A stretch of 64,000 bases of DNA from Mycolicibacterium aurum (lineage in GTDB: Bacteria; Actinomycetota; Actinomycetes; Mycobacteriales; Mycobacteriaceae). Location of the stretch: NCBI RefSeq assembly GCF_900637195.1, contig NZ_LR134356.1, positions 3,224,001 through 3,288,000 on the forward strand. Reading direction: 5' to 3'. The translations under genes were made by a program, and so were the position numbers. Shown piece by piece: positions 8,777-18,263 of the stretch. Every line of letters begins with the position of its first letter. Positions within the stretch are counted from its first letter, which is position 1. The notes under the pieces are model-generated. The model saw nothing but the letters and a program-made list of their open reading frames with translations, was not told where the DNA came from and ran no database searches.

Positions 8777-8809
8777 GCCGAGCTCCTTCGATCGGTTCCG
8801 GTACGCCAG

Positions 8810-8830
8810 TGTACCAGCGGTGTCGGTACA
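8810..8830. promoter_or_regulatory. Inverted repeat upstream of the carboxylesterase gene
   Basis: TGTACC at 8810-8815 and GGTACA at 8825-8830 form a perfect dyad with a 9-bp spacer, located in the expected promoter region of the esterase. A related ggtac occurs at 8800-8804. It has the size of a TetR-type operator; function is inferred. Confidence 0.4.
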
Positions 8831-8912
8831 CACATTCTCGCTGCTCACAAATCTCTGCCCGGGGTTGGTCCTCTGGGAACCGACGGAGCGCAGGGTCGTC
8901 GTCGGGCAGCGG

Positions 8913-10100
8913 TCAGGGGCGGCGCGCGCGGAGCACCCCGGCCAGCACGATCAGCGCGAACCCGGCGACGGGGACGGTCAGCAGGCCGACGCGCAGGCTC
9001 GCCGCATCGGCGACGACACCCACGATCAGCGGTGCGCCGAGGAACCCGACGCGCATCAGCCAGGTCAGGATCGTCAGACCGGTACCTGGGCGCAGACCGG
9101 GCAGCTCGTCGGCGGCGCGCATCGCGGCGGGCACCACCGTCGCCACGCCCAGGCCCGCGGCGGCGAACCCGGCGATCGTGCCCGGTACCGAGGGGAAGAG
9201 CAGCGCAGCGCCCATTCCGACGGCGGCGATGAGGCCGCCGGCGCGGGCCACCGCGCGGTCGCCGAAGCGGTCGACGAGGCGGTCCCCGATCATGCGGCCG
9301 ACGAACATGGAGCCCACCAGCGCGACGTAACCCAGCGCGGCGACCGGTCCCGGCGCACCGAGGCCGTCCCGCAGGTACAGCGTGGCCCACGAACTGCCTG
9401 CGTCCTCGACGGCCGCACCGGCGACCGCGATGCCGACCAGGGCCAGCAGCGCCAGGTACACCACCGGCCGGACACTGCGGCCTCCCCCGTTCTGCGCAGA
9501 CGGATGGTCGTCGTGATCGGGGCCGTGCAGCAGATAGGGGTACGCGGCCACCACGACACCACAGAACAGCGCCGCCGCGATGCCGAGGTGCACCGCCCTT
9601 GGCAGATGAAGCGCGATCGCGGCCGCACCCATCAGCCCGCCGGCGACTGCGCCCACCGCCCAGATGGCGTGCAGCGAGTTGATGATCGAGCGGCCATAAC
9701 TGCGTTGCAGCCGAAGCGCGTTCACATTCTGGGCGACATCGGTGATCGAGTCACAGGCGCCCGCGGCGAACAGCGCGGCGGCGAACATCAGCGGTGTGCC
9801 TGCAACCCCGGCGACCATGATCAGCAGCGCCAGGGCCACCGTGGTGGCGACCGCGACGCGGGCAGAGGTGAACCGCCGGATCAGCGCGCCGGCGGCGGGT
9901 CCTGCGATCAGCGCCCCCACCGAGAACGCCGCCACGGCAGCGCCGTAGGCGGCGTTGGACATCCCCAGGTCGGTCTTGATCTCCGGGAACCGGGGCAGCA
10001 GGTTGGCGAACAGCGCACCGTTGGTGAGGAACAACGCCGCGGCCGCGATCCGGGCGCGGGGATTGGGCACGTCACCGCCGGGGAGCGGATCTGACGGCAT
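8913..10100 (-). CDS. Major facilitator superfamily transporter
   Basis: 395 residues, about 12 hydrophobic segments, with the first half ending near the charged HGPDHDDHPSAQ linker. Motifs resembling the MFS loop 2-3 signature are visible (GALIRRFTSARVAVATT) with the repeat in the second half (GRMIGDRLVDRFGDRAVARAG). The overall look is of the sugar/drug-type MFS proteins related to YbjJ/FucP; substrate unknown. The ATG at 10100 is divergent from malQ with 66 bp between the starts. Confidence 0.82.
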   Translation of the reverse strand: MPSDPLPGGDVPNPRARIAAAALFLTNGALFANLLPRFPEIKTDLGMSNAAYGAAVAAFSVGALIAGPAAGALIRRFTSARVAVATTVALALLIMVAGVAGTPLMFAAALFAAGACDSITDVAQNVNALRLQRSYGRSIINSLHAIWAVGAVAGGLMGAAAIALHLPRAVHLGIAAALFCGVVVAAYPYLLHGPDHDDHPSAQNGGGRSVRPVVYLALLALVGIAVAGAAVEDAGSSWATLYLRDGLGAPGPVAALGYVALVGSMFVGRMIGDRLVDRFGDRAVARAGGLIAAVGMGAALLFPSVPGTIAGFAAAGLGVATVVPAAMRAADELPGLRPGTGLTILTWLMRVGFLGAPLIVGVVADAASLRVGLLTVPVAGFALIVLAGVLRARRP

Positions 10101-10166
10101 GGAGTGCGACTCTACCGAAGCCGTTACGGGCGGCACCGCGCCCACCGGCAGGGCAAGATTGCGGCC

Positions 10167-12314
10167 ATGGCCGTCGACACCGAGGTGCCCGCGTCGTTGA
10201 TCGGGCTCGCACAGCGCTACGGGGTGGCAAGCGAGTACACGGACTGGACGGGCCGGCCGTTCGCGGTGCCCGCCTCCACGCTGATCGCAGTACTCGACGC
10301 TGTCGGCGTCGCGGCAGCCACCGAGCAGGACCGGGCGGCGTCGTTGGCCGAGTACGACCGCGACCATTGGGCCCGCCCGCTGCCGCCGTCGATCGTCGGC
10401 CGCACGGGTGTGACGACTCCGTTCTGGGTGCACGTCACGCACGGAGACCCGGCCCGGCTGTGGCTTCGGCTGGAGGACGGAAGCGTGCGCACCGGAATCC
10501 GGCAGCTGGAGAACAACAGACCGCCTTTCGACCTCGACGGCCGACTGGTCGGCGAGGCCTCCTTCGAACTGCCGGCCGACCTGCCGATCGGCTATCACCG
10601 GCTGCACCTGCAGGTTGGGTCGTCGGATGTCAGCACCGTGGTGATCGTGTCGCCGTCCTCGCTGGAACGCTCCGCCAGGATCGGCTCCGGCCGCAGCTGG
10701 GGGCTGGCCACCCAGCTCTACAGCGTGCGGTCCCGGAACTCGTGGGGCGTCGGCGACCTGACCGATCTCACGGACCTGGCGGTGTGGTCGGCCGCGCGGC
10801 ACGGCGCCGGTTTTGTGCTGGTCAATCCGTTGCACGCGGCGGCGCCGATCGCACCGATGGAGCCGTCGCCGTACCTGCCGACGTCCCGCCGCTTCGTGAA
10901 CCCGATGTATCTACGGGTGGAGGCAGTGCCCGAGTTCGCCTATGTGCGGCACCGCGGGCGGATCCGCAAGGCGCAGAGTCAGGTGCAGAACCGGGCCGCC
11001 CGCGCAGGCCGGATCGATCGGGATGGAGCATGGCGCGCCAAGCGCGCGGCCCTGGAGACGGTGTATCGGATCGAGCTCTCGGCGGGACGCGAGGTTGCGT
11101 ATCAGGCGTTCCGGGAGCGGGAGGGGCGCGAACTCGAGGATTTCGCGACGTGGTGTGCGCTGGCCGAGCATTGCGGCGCCGACTGGCACCAATGGCCGGA
11201 GGAGCTCCAGCATCCGCGTGGTGCGGCGGTGGCGGCGTTCGTGGACGAACACGAGTCCGAGGTGGACTTCCACCGCTGGCTGCAGTGGCTTGTCGACGAG
11301 CAGTTGTCGTCCGCGCAGGACGCCGCGGTGCGGGCGGGCATGGAGCTGGGCATCATGCATGACCTGGCGGTCGGGGTGGATCCCGACGGCGCCGATGCGT
11401 GGGCTCTCCAGGATGTGCTGGCGCTCGGCGTGACGGCGGGGGCACCGCCGGACGAGTTCAATCAGCTGGGGCAGGACTGGTCGCAGCCGCCATGGCGGCC
11501 GGACCGTCTTGCCGACGCGGCGTATGCACCGTTCCGGTCCTTGGTCAGCGCCGTGCTGCGGCACGCGGGCGGGGTGCGGATCGACCACATCATCGGGTTG
11601 TTCCGGTTGTGGTGGATCCCGAAGGGCGCGTTGCCGACCGAGGGCACCTACGTGCGCTACGACCACGAGGCGATGATCGGGATCGTGGCGCTGGAGGCGC
11701 ACCGTGCGGGCGCCGTCGTCGTCGGGGAGGACCTCGGCACGGTCGAGCCGTGGGTGCGCGACTACCTGCGCGATCGAGGGCTGTTCGGCACGTCGATCTT
11801 GTGGTTCGAAAGCGACCACGGCGGTGACGGCGCGCCACTGCCCGCGGAACGGTGGCGACAGTACTGCCTGTCGGCGGTGACCACGCACGATCTGCCTCCG
11901 ACCGCGGGTTACCTTGCGGGCGAACATGTCCGGCTGCGTGACGAACTGGGGCTGCTGACCCGACCGGCGGACGAGGAGCTCGCGGGCGACCGCGCGCACC
12001 AGCAGGCCTGGATGGCAGAGCTGCGCCGGGTGGGATTGCTGGAGGACGGTGTGGACGACGTCGACGAGGTCGTTTTGGCCCTTCACCGGTATCTGGGCCG
12101 TACGCCGTCGCGTCTGCTGGCCATGTCACTCGCTGATGCCGTCGGCGAGGTGCGGACACAGAATCAGCCGGGCACTACCGACGAGTACCCGAATTGGCGT
12201 GTGCCACTTGCGGATCCGCAGGGCAGGCAGGTATTGCTCGAAGACATCTTCACCGACTCGCGCGCCGCGACACTCTGCCAGGCGATGCGGGCCGCGGTCG
12301 AACCCAGGGTCTGA
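10167..12314 (+). CDS. malQ: 4-alpha-glucanotransferase (amylomaltase)
   Basis: 715 residues, matching mycobacterial MalQ, a GH77 disproportionating enzyme that transfers maltodextrin units in glycogen and maltose metabolism. Catalytic-domain landmarks are in order: NPLHAAAPIAPMEPSPYLPT, GVRIDHIIGLFRLWWIPKG (nucleophilic aspartate), VVGEDLGTVEPWVRDYL (acid/base glutamate) and TTHDLPPTAGYL (third carboxylate). The N-terminal 150 residues are the extra beta-domain found in actinobacterial MalQ. The ATG at 10167 gives the conserved AxxxYGVAxEYTDWxG opening. Confidence 0.93.
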   Translation: MAVDTEVPASLIGLAQRYGVASEYTDWTGRPFAVPASTLIAVLDAVGVAAATEQDRAASLAEYDRDHWARPLPPSIVGRTGVTTPFWVHVTHGDPARLWLRLEDGSVRTGIRQLENNRPPFDLDGRLVGEASFELPADLPIGYHRLHLQVGSSDVSTVVIVSPSSLERSARIGSGRSWGLATQLYSVRSRNSWGVGDLTDLTDLAVWSAARHGAGFVLVNPLHAAAPIAPMEPSPYLPTSRRFVNPMYLRVEAVPEFAYVRHRGRIRKAQSQVQNRAARAGRIDRDGAWRAKRAALETVYRIELSAGREVAYQAFREREGRELEDFATWCALAEHCGADWHQWPEELQHPRGAAVAAFVDEHESEVDFHRWLQWLVDEQLSSAQDAAVRAGMELGIMHDLAVGVDPDGADAWALQDVLALGVTAGAPPDEFNQLGQDWSQPPWRPDRLADAAYAPFRSLVSAVLRHAGGVRIDHIIGLFRLWWIPKGALPTEGTYVRYDHEAMIGIVALEAHRAGAVVVGEDLGTVEPWVRDYLRDRGLFGTSILWFESDHGGDGAPLPAERWRQYCLSAVTTHDLPPTAGYLAGEHVRLRDELGLLTRPADEELAGDRAHQQAWMAELRRVGLLEDGVDDVDEVVLALHRYLGRTPSRLLAMSLADAVGEVRTQNQPGTTDEYPNWRVPLADPQGRQVLLEDIFTDSRAATLCQAMRAAVEPRV

Positions 12315-12326
12315 CCCAGGAGCACG

Positions 12327-14027
12327 TCAGAACGGCGGGGGGTCGTTGCCGTAGTCGGGTGGCCCCTGTTGACGCTCGGCGGCGGGTCGTTCCTCGCGGG
12401 CGCGGCGGGCGGCGTTGGCGTCGCGTTCAGCCTTGATGCGTGCGGCGTTCTCGGCGGCGCGGGTGCGTCGCCGTCGCGGCATCTTGGCCAGGCGGTCGGG
12501 ATCCGGCGGCGGCACAGCCAGTGGCGGCAGTTCGGCCGTGGTGGTGCCCCAGGAAGGAAAGAACAGCCGACTGCCCGGCATCGTCGTGTAAGACCTACCG
12601 GTCGGGTCGGTCCAGACCACCGCGCCATCGGGCCGCTGCACATCGCGCCAGCCTTCCCAGAACGTCTTGGCCAGATGGTGATCACGGCATGCGCAATTCA
12701 AGTTCGATGGGTGGGTCGGCCCATAGGGCCAGGGCACCACATGATCGATATCGCAGCGTAGGGCTGGCACATCACAACCCGGGAAACGGCAGAACTGATC
12801 GCGGGCCCGAACAAACGCGGCCAACTTCGCCGACGGACGATACTGCGGCTCGGGATCGGGACCCGGTAGCCACAGCGCCTTGATCGCCGCCCCGCCCCGG
12901 ATCGCCTCAGCCAACGCCGCAATCGGCAACACCTTGCCGTCGGGCATCAGCGCTAATCCTGAATCACGTTGACACGGAGATGAACTCGCACCCGACTCGG
13001 CGAGCGTGCCCTCCGACGTCGGCTCAGCAGGCGCAGCGGCCTCGGTGGCCTGGCCATCGAGACCCGGCTCTTCTACGGGCGTCGCTGCGATCTCGGGCGC
13101 CGCGCCCTCCTCCGAGGCAGTTCCGTCGGTCGGCGTTGCCCCACCCTCCGGGGCCGCCGCGCTTTGTTTCTCGGATAGCTTCTGCTGCTGGTGCTCGCGG
13201 TCCTGGGCGGCGATCAGATCCTTGGCGGAATCAATGGCGGCCTGATCGGCGATCACCGAGATCACCACCCGCGACTTCGCCGGCGCCGACGCCGTGCACC
13301 CCGACGACCCGCACCGACACCGCAGCACCTCATTGCCGTGGATTAACGCCCCCAACGCATCCGAACGCCGATCCCCCACCGTCCGCGGATCCTCCGCGCA
13401 CACCCCGTTGACCATCCCGGTGATCAGCACCTCCAGCGCCGCGGCATCGCCGGCCATCAACCGGCCCCAGATCGTCGCCGTCTCCTTCGGATCCTCCTGC
13501 GCACCGATCCGCACATCCCGGCCCCGTATGACCTCCTGCGCCAGCCGCACTGCGTCCGGGTCATACCGATCGATCACCGCCTCAATCGACCGCACCAGCT
13601 TCTCGTCCGACAGCGGACCCCACGTCACAGCCCGGTCGGCCAGCGCGGCGTCTACCAGGGCCACCATTGCGTCATCAACCAACTGCGTGCGCCACGTGAT
13701 CTCCGAGATCAACCGCGGACTCAGCCGGCCCTGGCACAACAACGCCGCGATCTTCGGCAGCCGGCCACGCAACGCCACCGCAATCCGCATCTGTCCCGAC
13801 GCGCGCTTCTGGCTGATGCTCAGCACGGCCCCCAACAGGGCAGAGGTGTTCTTCCACGGGTCGTAGGCCCACCCACCCCGCTCGTCGTCCTCATCCACCG
13901 TCGTGTAGACCAACTCGGCAATTGCCGAGAGCTTGCGCGCCGCGGCCTGGGCTTCCTCCCGGGCAGCCTGCTCGACCGCAGTAAGCAACGCGGACTCATC
14001 GAAACCCGCGAACAGTGCATCGAACAT
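12327..14027 (-). CDS. DUF222 / HNH endonuclease protein of the 13E12 repeat family
   Basis: 566 residues. The N-terminal half is the helical DUF222 region typical of the 13E12 (REP13E12) multicopy family in mycobacteria; the C-terminal third has an HNH nuclease site: FCRFPGCDVPALRCDIDHVV followed by HPSNLNCACRDHHL, with CxxC-type zinc ligands. Between them lies an Ala/Glu/Thr/Pro-rich linker (roughly residues 310-400). Copies of this family are repeated in mycobacterial genomes and in M. tuberculosis serve as attachment targets for a prophage-like element, but no terminal repeats or target duplications are visible here. The start is taken as the ATG at 14027; in-frame codons continue upstream to 14183. 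Confidence 0.88.
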   Translation of the reverse strand: MFDALFAGFDESALLTAVEQAAREEAQAAARKLSAIAELVYTTVDEDDERGGWAYDPWKNTSALLGAVLSISQKRASGQMRIAVALRGRLPKIAALLCQGRLSPRLISEITWRTQLVDDAMVALVDAALADRAVTWGPLSDEKLVRSIEAVIDRYDPDAVRLAQEVIRGRDVRIGAQEDPKETATIWGRLMAGDAAALEVLITGMVNGVCAEDPRTVGDRRSDALGALIHGNEVLRCRCGSSGCTASAPAKSRVVISVIADQAAIDSAKDLIAAQDREHQQQKLSEKQSAAAPEGGATPTDGTASEEGAAPEIAATPVEEPGLDGQATEAAAPAEPTSEGTLAESGASSSPCQRDSGLALMPDGKVLPIAALAEAIRGGAAIKALWLPGPDPEPQYRPSAKLAAFVRARDQFCRFPGCDVPALRCDIDHVVPWPYGPTHPSNLNCACRDHHLAKTFWEGWRDVQRPDGAVVWTDPTGRSYTTMPGSRLFFPSWGTTTAELPPLAVPPPDPDRLAKMPRRRRTRAAENAARIKAERDANAARRAREERPAAERQQGPPDYGNDPPPF

Positions 14028-14203
14028 ACGTTTGATTGTCCCGGTCGCCACCGACCTCTCGCCAGCCCCGATCACCCGCCTGTGGATGAGCTCGGGGTTG
14101 GGGATAACCGACCGCCGCTGTAACGCCGCGGCCTGCTGCAGCGGTTTCACATTCGTTACTGCTGCGATATGTTCGCACCGCATACCGAACCGAGGGAGTC
14201 GTC

Positions 14204-14677
14204 TTGAACAAGCTCGTTGTGCTCAGCGGCGGATTGGTCGCCGCCGGAACAGCCGCGCTGATCGGTGCCGGTGTCGCGATCTCCCAGCCCGCGGCGGCGT
14301 CGCACCCGTCGAATGTGGTCGGTGAGCAGTACGGACGCGCGCTCGCGATCCTGCAGAGCCAGGGCATCAAGGCCTACTTCGGTGGCGCCACCGGCAGTGC
14401 GCTGCCGCAGTCTGCGTGCCTGGTCGCCACCCAGAAGGTGACCAGCGCCGGCCGCATGCTGTTGATGCTGGACTGCACCCAGGCCGCCGCCGACCAGATC
14501 GAGGCCATGGGCCCCACCGGCGGTCCGCGCGTCGGTGCCAACGGTGTGACCACGGTCACCCCGACCCCGATGGTTCCCATCGCCGGCGCCCCCGGCGCGG
14601 GTATGGCACCTCCGGCACCCGGCGTGGTCCAGAACGGTGCACCCGGCCAAGGCGCGCCCATCCTCGCCCAGCCCTGA
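14204..14677 (+). CDS. Small secreted protein with Pro/Ala/Gly-rich tail
   Basis: 157 residues. The N-terminus is a signal peptide (a lysine, then VVLSGGLVAAGTAALIGAGV, likely cleavage after AAA in PAAASH). The middle (residues 38-90) is a compact domain with two cysteines (SACLVATQK and MLLMLDCTQ) that could form a disulfide. The tail is rich in Gly, Ala and Pro. The likely start is the TTG at 14204 because GAGGGAG precedes it by 5 nt. Such proteins are widespread in mycobacteria; I do not recognise a function. Confidence 0.75.
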   Translation: MNKLVVLSGGLVAAGTAALIGAGVAISQPAAASHPSNVVGEQYGRALAILQSQGIKAYFGGATGSALPQSACLVATQKVTSAGRMLLMLDCTQAAADQIEAMGPTGGPRVGANGVTTVTPTPMVPIAGAPGAGMAPPAPGVVQNGAPGQGAPILAQP

Positions 14678-14769
14678 CGGCACGGGCGCTAACCGGTACC
14701 CGCGTTCCCACGTAGTTGGCCCCGTCGTTCTAAACTCCCACAGGAGTCCACGACGAACAGGAGCCGCAG

Positions 14770-15672
14770 ATGTTGCGACCACGCCGTTTCGACACCGAGA
14801 TCGACCCCGGTCCCGTGCAGATCCAGGCGCGCAAGGTGCGCTTCGATGTCGCGGACGCCCCGCTGCACTGGATACCGGGGCACCCGGCCGCCTCGCACGT
14901 CGTCAGCGTCCTGAACATCGTCCTGCCCGCAGGCGAGCGATGGTTCGTCCAGACCTTCAACGAAGCGCTACCTCTGGTCAAAGATCCGAAGCTGGCCGAG
15001 GACATCCGGGGATTCATCGGGCAGGAAGCCATCCACGCCGACGTGCACGACCGCGCCCTGCACGAGTTCATGATCGGTCACGGCGTCGACCCCGCACCTG
15101 TCCTCGATCAGGTCGAGCACCTGTTCACGGGTGCGCTTGCACCTCTGGACGGGGAAGCAGACGATGCCCGTCGACTGAATCATCTCTGCGACCGGTTGTG
15201 GCTGATCGCCGCGATCGAGCACTACACCGCCGTGATGGGCGATTTTGCCCTCAACTGCACCTGGGACGAGCACGGCGCAGACCCGACGCTGGTCGATCTG
15301 TTCCGCTGGCACGGCAGCGAAGAGGTCGAACACCGCAGCGTTGCCCATGACGTCGCCGTCTACTTCCACGACAGCTACCTCGCGCGGATCCGCGCGATGA
15401 GCGTGGCCGCCACCATGCTGTTCGTCTTCTTTCAGCGCGCCGCGTGGTACCTGGTCAAGACCGATCCCACGGTCGACGCGAACTGGTGGACCTTCAACCG
15501 GATGCGGATGCGTGATTCCAAGCTCGGCCTGCTCCCCCGCTATCGCAAGCTTTTCGGGACCAGCACTTTCGGCTACTTCCGGCCCGGATACTCACCCGAG
15601 CAGCTGGGCTCCACCGCGCAGGCGGTCGCCTATCTGGCCGCCTCGCCCGCGGCACGCGCCGCCCACCTGTGA
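14770..15672 (+). CDS. Predicted metal-dependent hydrolase family (PF10118-like), ferritin-like diiron signature
   Basis: 300 residues. Databases call this family a metal-dependent hydrolase, but the residues seen look like a helical diiron protein: FIGQEAIHADVHDRALHEFM contains an ExxH pair, WLIAAIEHYTAVMGDFAL supplies a further glutamate-histidine, and WHGSEEVEHRSVAHDV gives a second ExxH. The ATG at 14770 follows AGGAG. Its stop overlaps the start of a ferredoxin-type reductase by one base (TGATG), so the two are coupled. I infer an O2-dependent oxygenase or desaturase-like role fed by that reductase; simple hydrolysis is the alternative. Confidence 0.78.
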   Translation: MLRPRRFDTEIDPGPVQIQARKVRFDVADAPLHWIPGHPAASHVVSVLNIVLPAGERWFVQTFNEALPLVKDPKLAEDIRGFIGQEAIHADVHDRALHEFMIGHGVDPAPVLDQVEHLFTGALAPLDGEADDARRLNHLCDRLWLIAAIEHYTAVMGDFALNCTWDEHGADPTLVDLFRWHGSEEVEHRSVAHDVAVYFHDSYLARIRAMSVAATMLFVFFQRAAWYLVKTDPTVDANWWTFNRMRMRDSKLGLLPRYRKLFGTSTFGYFRPGYSPEQLGSTAQAVAYLAASPAARAAHL

Positions 15673-16778
15673 TGCGCCTGTTCGACCGGTACCGGCAGAC
15701 TCCGCCGACCGCCTCGGGGCGGCTCCGTCACGATCCGACGCTCAGCCTGGCCGACGCGGCGATCACCGGGCTGTTCGCCGCGACGGCGGCGGTGCGCCGC
15801 ATCCGTCCGCCGCACGGCGGGCCGGACACCTTCCCGCTGACGGTGGCCGCGCGCCGCGTCGTGGCCCGCGACCAGGACGTCGTCGAGCTGACCCTGACGC
15901 CGGCACCGGGCGGCACGCTCCCACAGTGGTATCCGGGCGCCCACCTCGATCTCCACCTGCCCAGCGGGCGGGTTCGGCAGTACTCCCTCTGCGGTGACCC
16001 CACCCGGCGGGACCACTATCGCGTCGCGGTGCGCCGAATCCCCGACGGCGGTGGCGGTTCGGTCGAAGTCCACGACGGACTCTCGGTGGGATCGACGGTC
16101 GATACCCACGGACCGCGCAACGCGTTCCCGTTGACCGTGCCCGGATACGGTTCGCCCACACAGCGTTTCCGCTTCATCGCCGGCGGTATCGGTATCACGC
16201 CGGTCCTGCCGATGCTCGGTCTCGCCCGCCGCCTCGGCATCGATTGGTCGATGATCTACACGGGCCGCTCGGTGGACGCTCTGCCGTTCGTCGACGAGGT
16301 GGCCGGCTACGGAGCGGCCGTCGAGATCCGCACCGACGACCGTCGCGGGCTGCCCACCGCTGCCGATCTGCTCGGCGACTGCCCCGACGGCACCGCGGTC
16401 TACGCGTGCGGACCCGCGCCGATGCTCACCGCGATCCGTACTGCGCTGGTGGGACGCGACAATGTCGAACTGCACTTCGAACGTTTCGCCGCGCCGCCGG
16501 TCACCGACGGCCACCCGTTCCAGGTCACGGTCGCGTCCTCCGGCCGGACGGTGGACGTCGGCGCGGACGAGTCGCTGCTGGCCGCCCTCCGCCGGGCCGG
16601 GGTGCACGCGTCGTACTCCTGCCAGCAGGGTTTCTGCGGAACGTGCCGCACCCGGGTGCTCGCAGGTACTGCCGAGCATCGCGACACCCTGCTGACCGAG
16701 CCGGAACGCGCCGCGGGGACGATGTTGACCTGCGTGTCCCGTGCGGCGGACGGTTCCGCCCTGACGCTCGATCTGTAG
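15672..16778 (+). CDS. Ferredoxin-type NAD(P)H oxidoreductase (PDR/VanB family)
   Basis: 368 residues. Domain order is that of phthalate dioxygenase reductases: an FMN/FAD domain with the RQYSLCG flavin motif, a nucleotide-binding domain with FIAGGIGITPVLPML and VYACGPAPML, then a C-terminal plant-type [2Fe-2S] ferredoxin domain with SCQQGFCGTCRT and a later cysteine in MLTCVSRA, four ligands in all. These enzymes pass electrons from NAD(P)H to an oxygenase. A GTG at 15669 could also start it. The immediately preceding gene encodes the ferritin-like enzyme, the probable electron acceptor. Confidence 0.9.
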   Translation: MRLFDRYRQTPPTASGRLRHDPTLSLADAAITGLFAATAAVRRIRPPHGGPDTFPLTVAARRVVARDQDVVELTLTPAPGGTLPQWYPGAHLDLHLPSGRVRQYSLCGDPTRRDHYRVAVRRIPDGGGGSVEVHDGLSVGSTVDTHGPRNAFPLTVPGYGSPTQRFRFIAGGIGITPVLPMLGLARRLGIDWSMIYTGRSVDALPFVDEVAGYGAAVEIRTDDRRGLPTAADLLGDCPDGTAVYACGPAPMLTAIRTALVGRDNVELHFERFAAPPVTDGHPFQVTVASSGRTVDVGADESLLAALRRAGVHASYSCQQGFCGTCRTRVLAGTAEHRDTLLTEPERAAGTMLTCVSRAADGSALTLDL

Positions 16779-16799
16779 CGCCGTCGGTACTATTCGGCC

Positions 16800-18263
16800 A
16801 TGCCGTTGGCCGCAGGTGAGACGTTCGCGGGTTACACGATCGTGCGCCTGCTGGGTTCCGGCGGCATGGGCGAGGTCTACCTGGCACGACATCCCCGGCT
16901 ACCCCGGCAGGATGCGCTGAAAGTCCTCCCCGCCAAGGTGTCCGCCGACCCGGAGTATCGGCAGCGGTTCGACAGGGAAGCCGACATCGCCGCCACACTC
17001 TGGCACCCGCACATCGTCGGCGTGCACGACCGCGGCGAGGACGACGGTCAGCTCTGGATCTCGATGGACTACGTCGAGGGCACCGACGCCGCGCACCTAC
17101 TGGCCGCCCGGGACGGAAAAGGCATGCCTGCACCGCAGGTCGCCGAGATCATCACCGCGGTGGCCGAGGCGCTCGACTACGCACACGAACGCCACCTGTT
17201 GCATCGCGACGTCAAACCCGCCAACATCCTGGTGGCCCGTCCGGGAGCGCCTGATCAACGAATTCTGTTGGCGGACTTCGGAATTGCTCGGTGGGATGAC
17301 GACATCAGCGGACTGACGGCCACCAACATGACCGTCGGAACCGTCAACTACGCAGCTCCGGAACAGCTGATGGGCCGACAGCTCGACGGTCGTGCTGATC
17401 AATATGCGTTGGCGGCGACGGCTTTTCACCTGCTGACCGGCACACCGCCGTTCTCGCACTCCAATCCGGCCGTGGTGATCGGCCAGCACCTGTCGGCGGC
17501 ACCGCCGGTGGTCGCCGACCACCGGCCCGACCTGGCCGACGTGGACCCGGTGCTGGCCAAGGGGCTGGCCAAAGAGCCCGGCGATCGCTTCGAGCGGTGT
17601 GCCGACTTCGCCCACGCCCTCACTCACCGCCTCACAGCAGGCGCTCCCGCGCAACCGGATGTCACCCGACTGTCGACGAGCCGGGCGGTGGGGTCGGCGC
17701 CGGACACCGATGCGCCGCGGTCCCGCCTGCGACCCGCCATCCTCGTGCCCGCTGTCCTCGCGGTGCTGTTGGTCGTGGCGATCGCGGTGGCCGCCGTCGA
17801 GTTTCTGCGCGCCGACCGCACCGACGAGCCGGTGACCGCGCGTCAGCAGCCGACGGCCACGACGACACCCAGCGTCGCGCTACCGCCACCCCCGACCACG
17901 GCAACCACGGACGTCACCACCGAGGTGACCGACACCGTCACCGACACGGTGACACCGACGTCGACGGCACCGGCCGCCGCGGTCATCGGCGCGAATTGCG
18001 CCCCGCTGGACAGCACATCCACCACCGAGAGCGGGGCCACGGCGTACTGCGCCTCGGTTCCGGGCTCCGCAAGCACCATCTGGTCGTTGACGCAGGGCGA
18101 GGTGCCCAGTCCGACGTCGACGCCCCCGCCTGACCCGACCGAGCCCCCGATTCCCGCCGAAGAGGCGTTCCCGGTGCTGACCTGCATGGAACAGACAGGT
18201 CAGACGCGCAGGGAGTGCCGGCGAGATATCCGGGACAGCAACGGCCAGCCGCCGGTCCCGTGA
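16800..18263 (+). CDS. Membrane Ser/Thr protein kinase (Pkn type)
   Basis: 487 residues. A complete Hanks-type kinase domain is present: glycine loop GSGGMGEV, invariant lysine in ALKVL (K41), catalytic HRDVKPAN (D137), DFG at D159, and the APE-like AAPEQL after the activation loop with several threonines ([11 protein letters not shown]). A single transmembrane helix lies near residues 311-336. The outer part is Thr/Pro-rich and ends in a small region with cysteines that does not match PASTA or the NHL sensor. It begins 21 bp after the reductase gene, and its stop overlaps the next start by 4 bp (GTGA), suggesting one operon from 14770 to 18823. Confidence 0.9.
   Translation: MPLAAGETFAGYTIVRLLGSGGMGEVYLARHPRLPRQDALKVLPAKVSADPEYRQRFDREADIAATLWHPHIVGVHDRGEDDGQLWISMDYVEGTDAAHLLAARDGKGMPAPQVAEIITAVAEALDYAHERHLLHRDVKPANILVARPGAPDQRILLADFGIARWDDDISGLTATNMTVGTVNYAAPEQLMGRQLDGRADQYALAATAFHLLTGTPPFSHSNPAVVIGQHLSAAPPVVADHRPDLADVDPVLAKGLAKEPGDRFERCADFAHALTHRLTAGAPAQPDVTRLSTSRAVGSAPDTDAPRSRLRPAILVPAVLAVLLVVAIAVAAVEFLRADRTDEPVTARQQPTATTTPSVALPPPPTTATTDVTTEVTDTVTDTVTPTSTAPAAAVIGANCAPLDSTSTTESGATAYCASVPGSASTIWSLTQGEVPSPTSTPPPDPTEPPIPAEEAFPVLTCMEQTGQTRRECRRDIRDSNGQPPVP

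Noticed and set aside
6122..9232. 1036-codon open frame spanning three minus-strand genes
   Set aside because: It runs antisense to the DAO oxidoreductase, desaturase and esterase, is Arg/Gly-rich and matches no fold; a high-GC shadow.
10911..12086. 391-codon open frame antisense to malQ
   Set aside because: Low-complexity Arg/His/Pro composition and complete overlap with a certain gene.
12327..14183. DUF222/HNH gene as an insertion sequence
   Set aside because: No terminal inverted repeats, no target duplication and no transposase.
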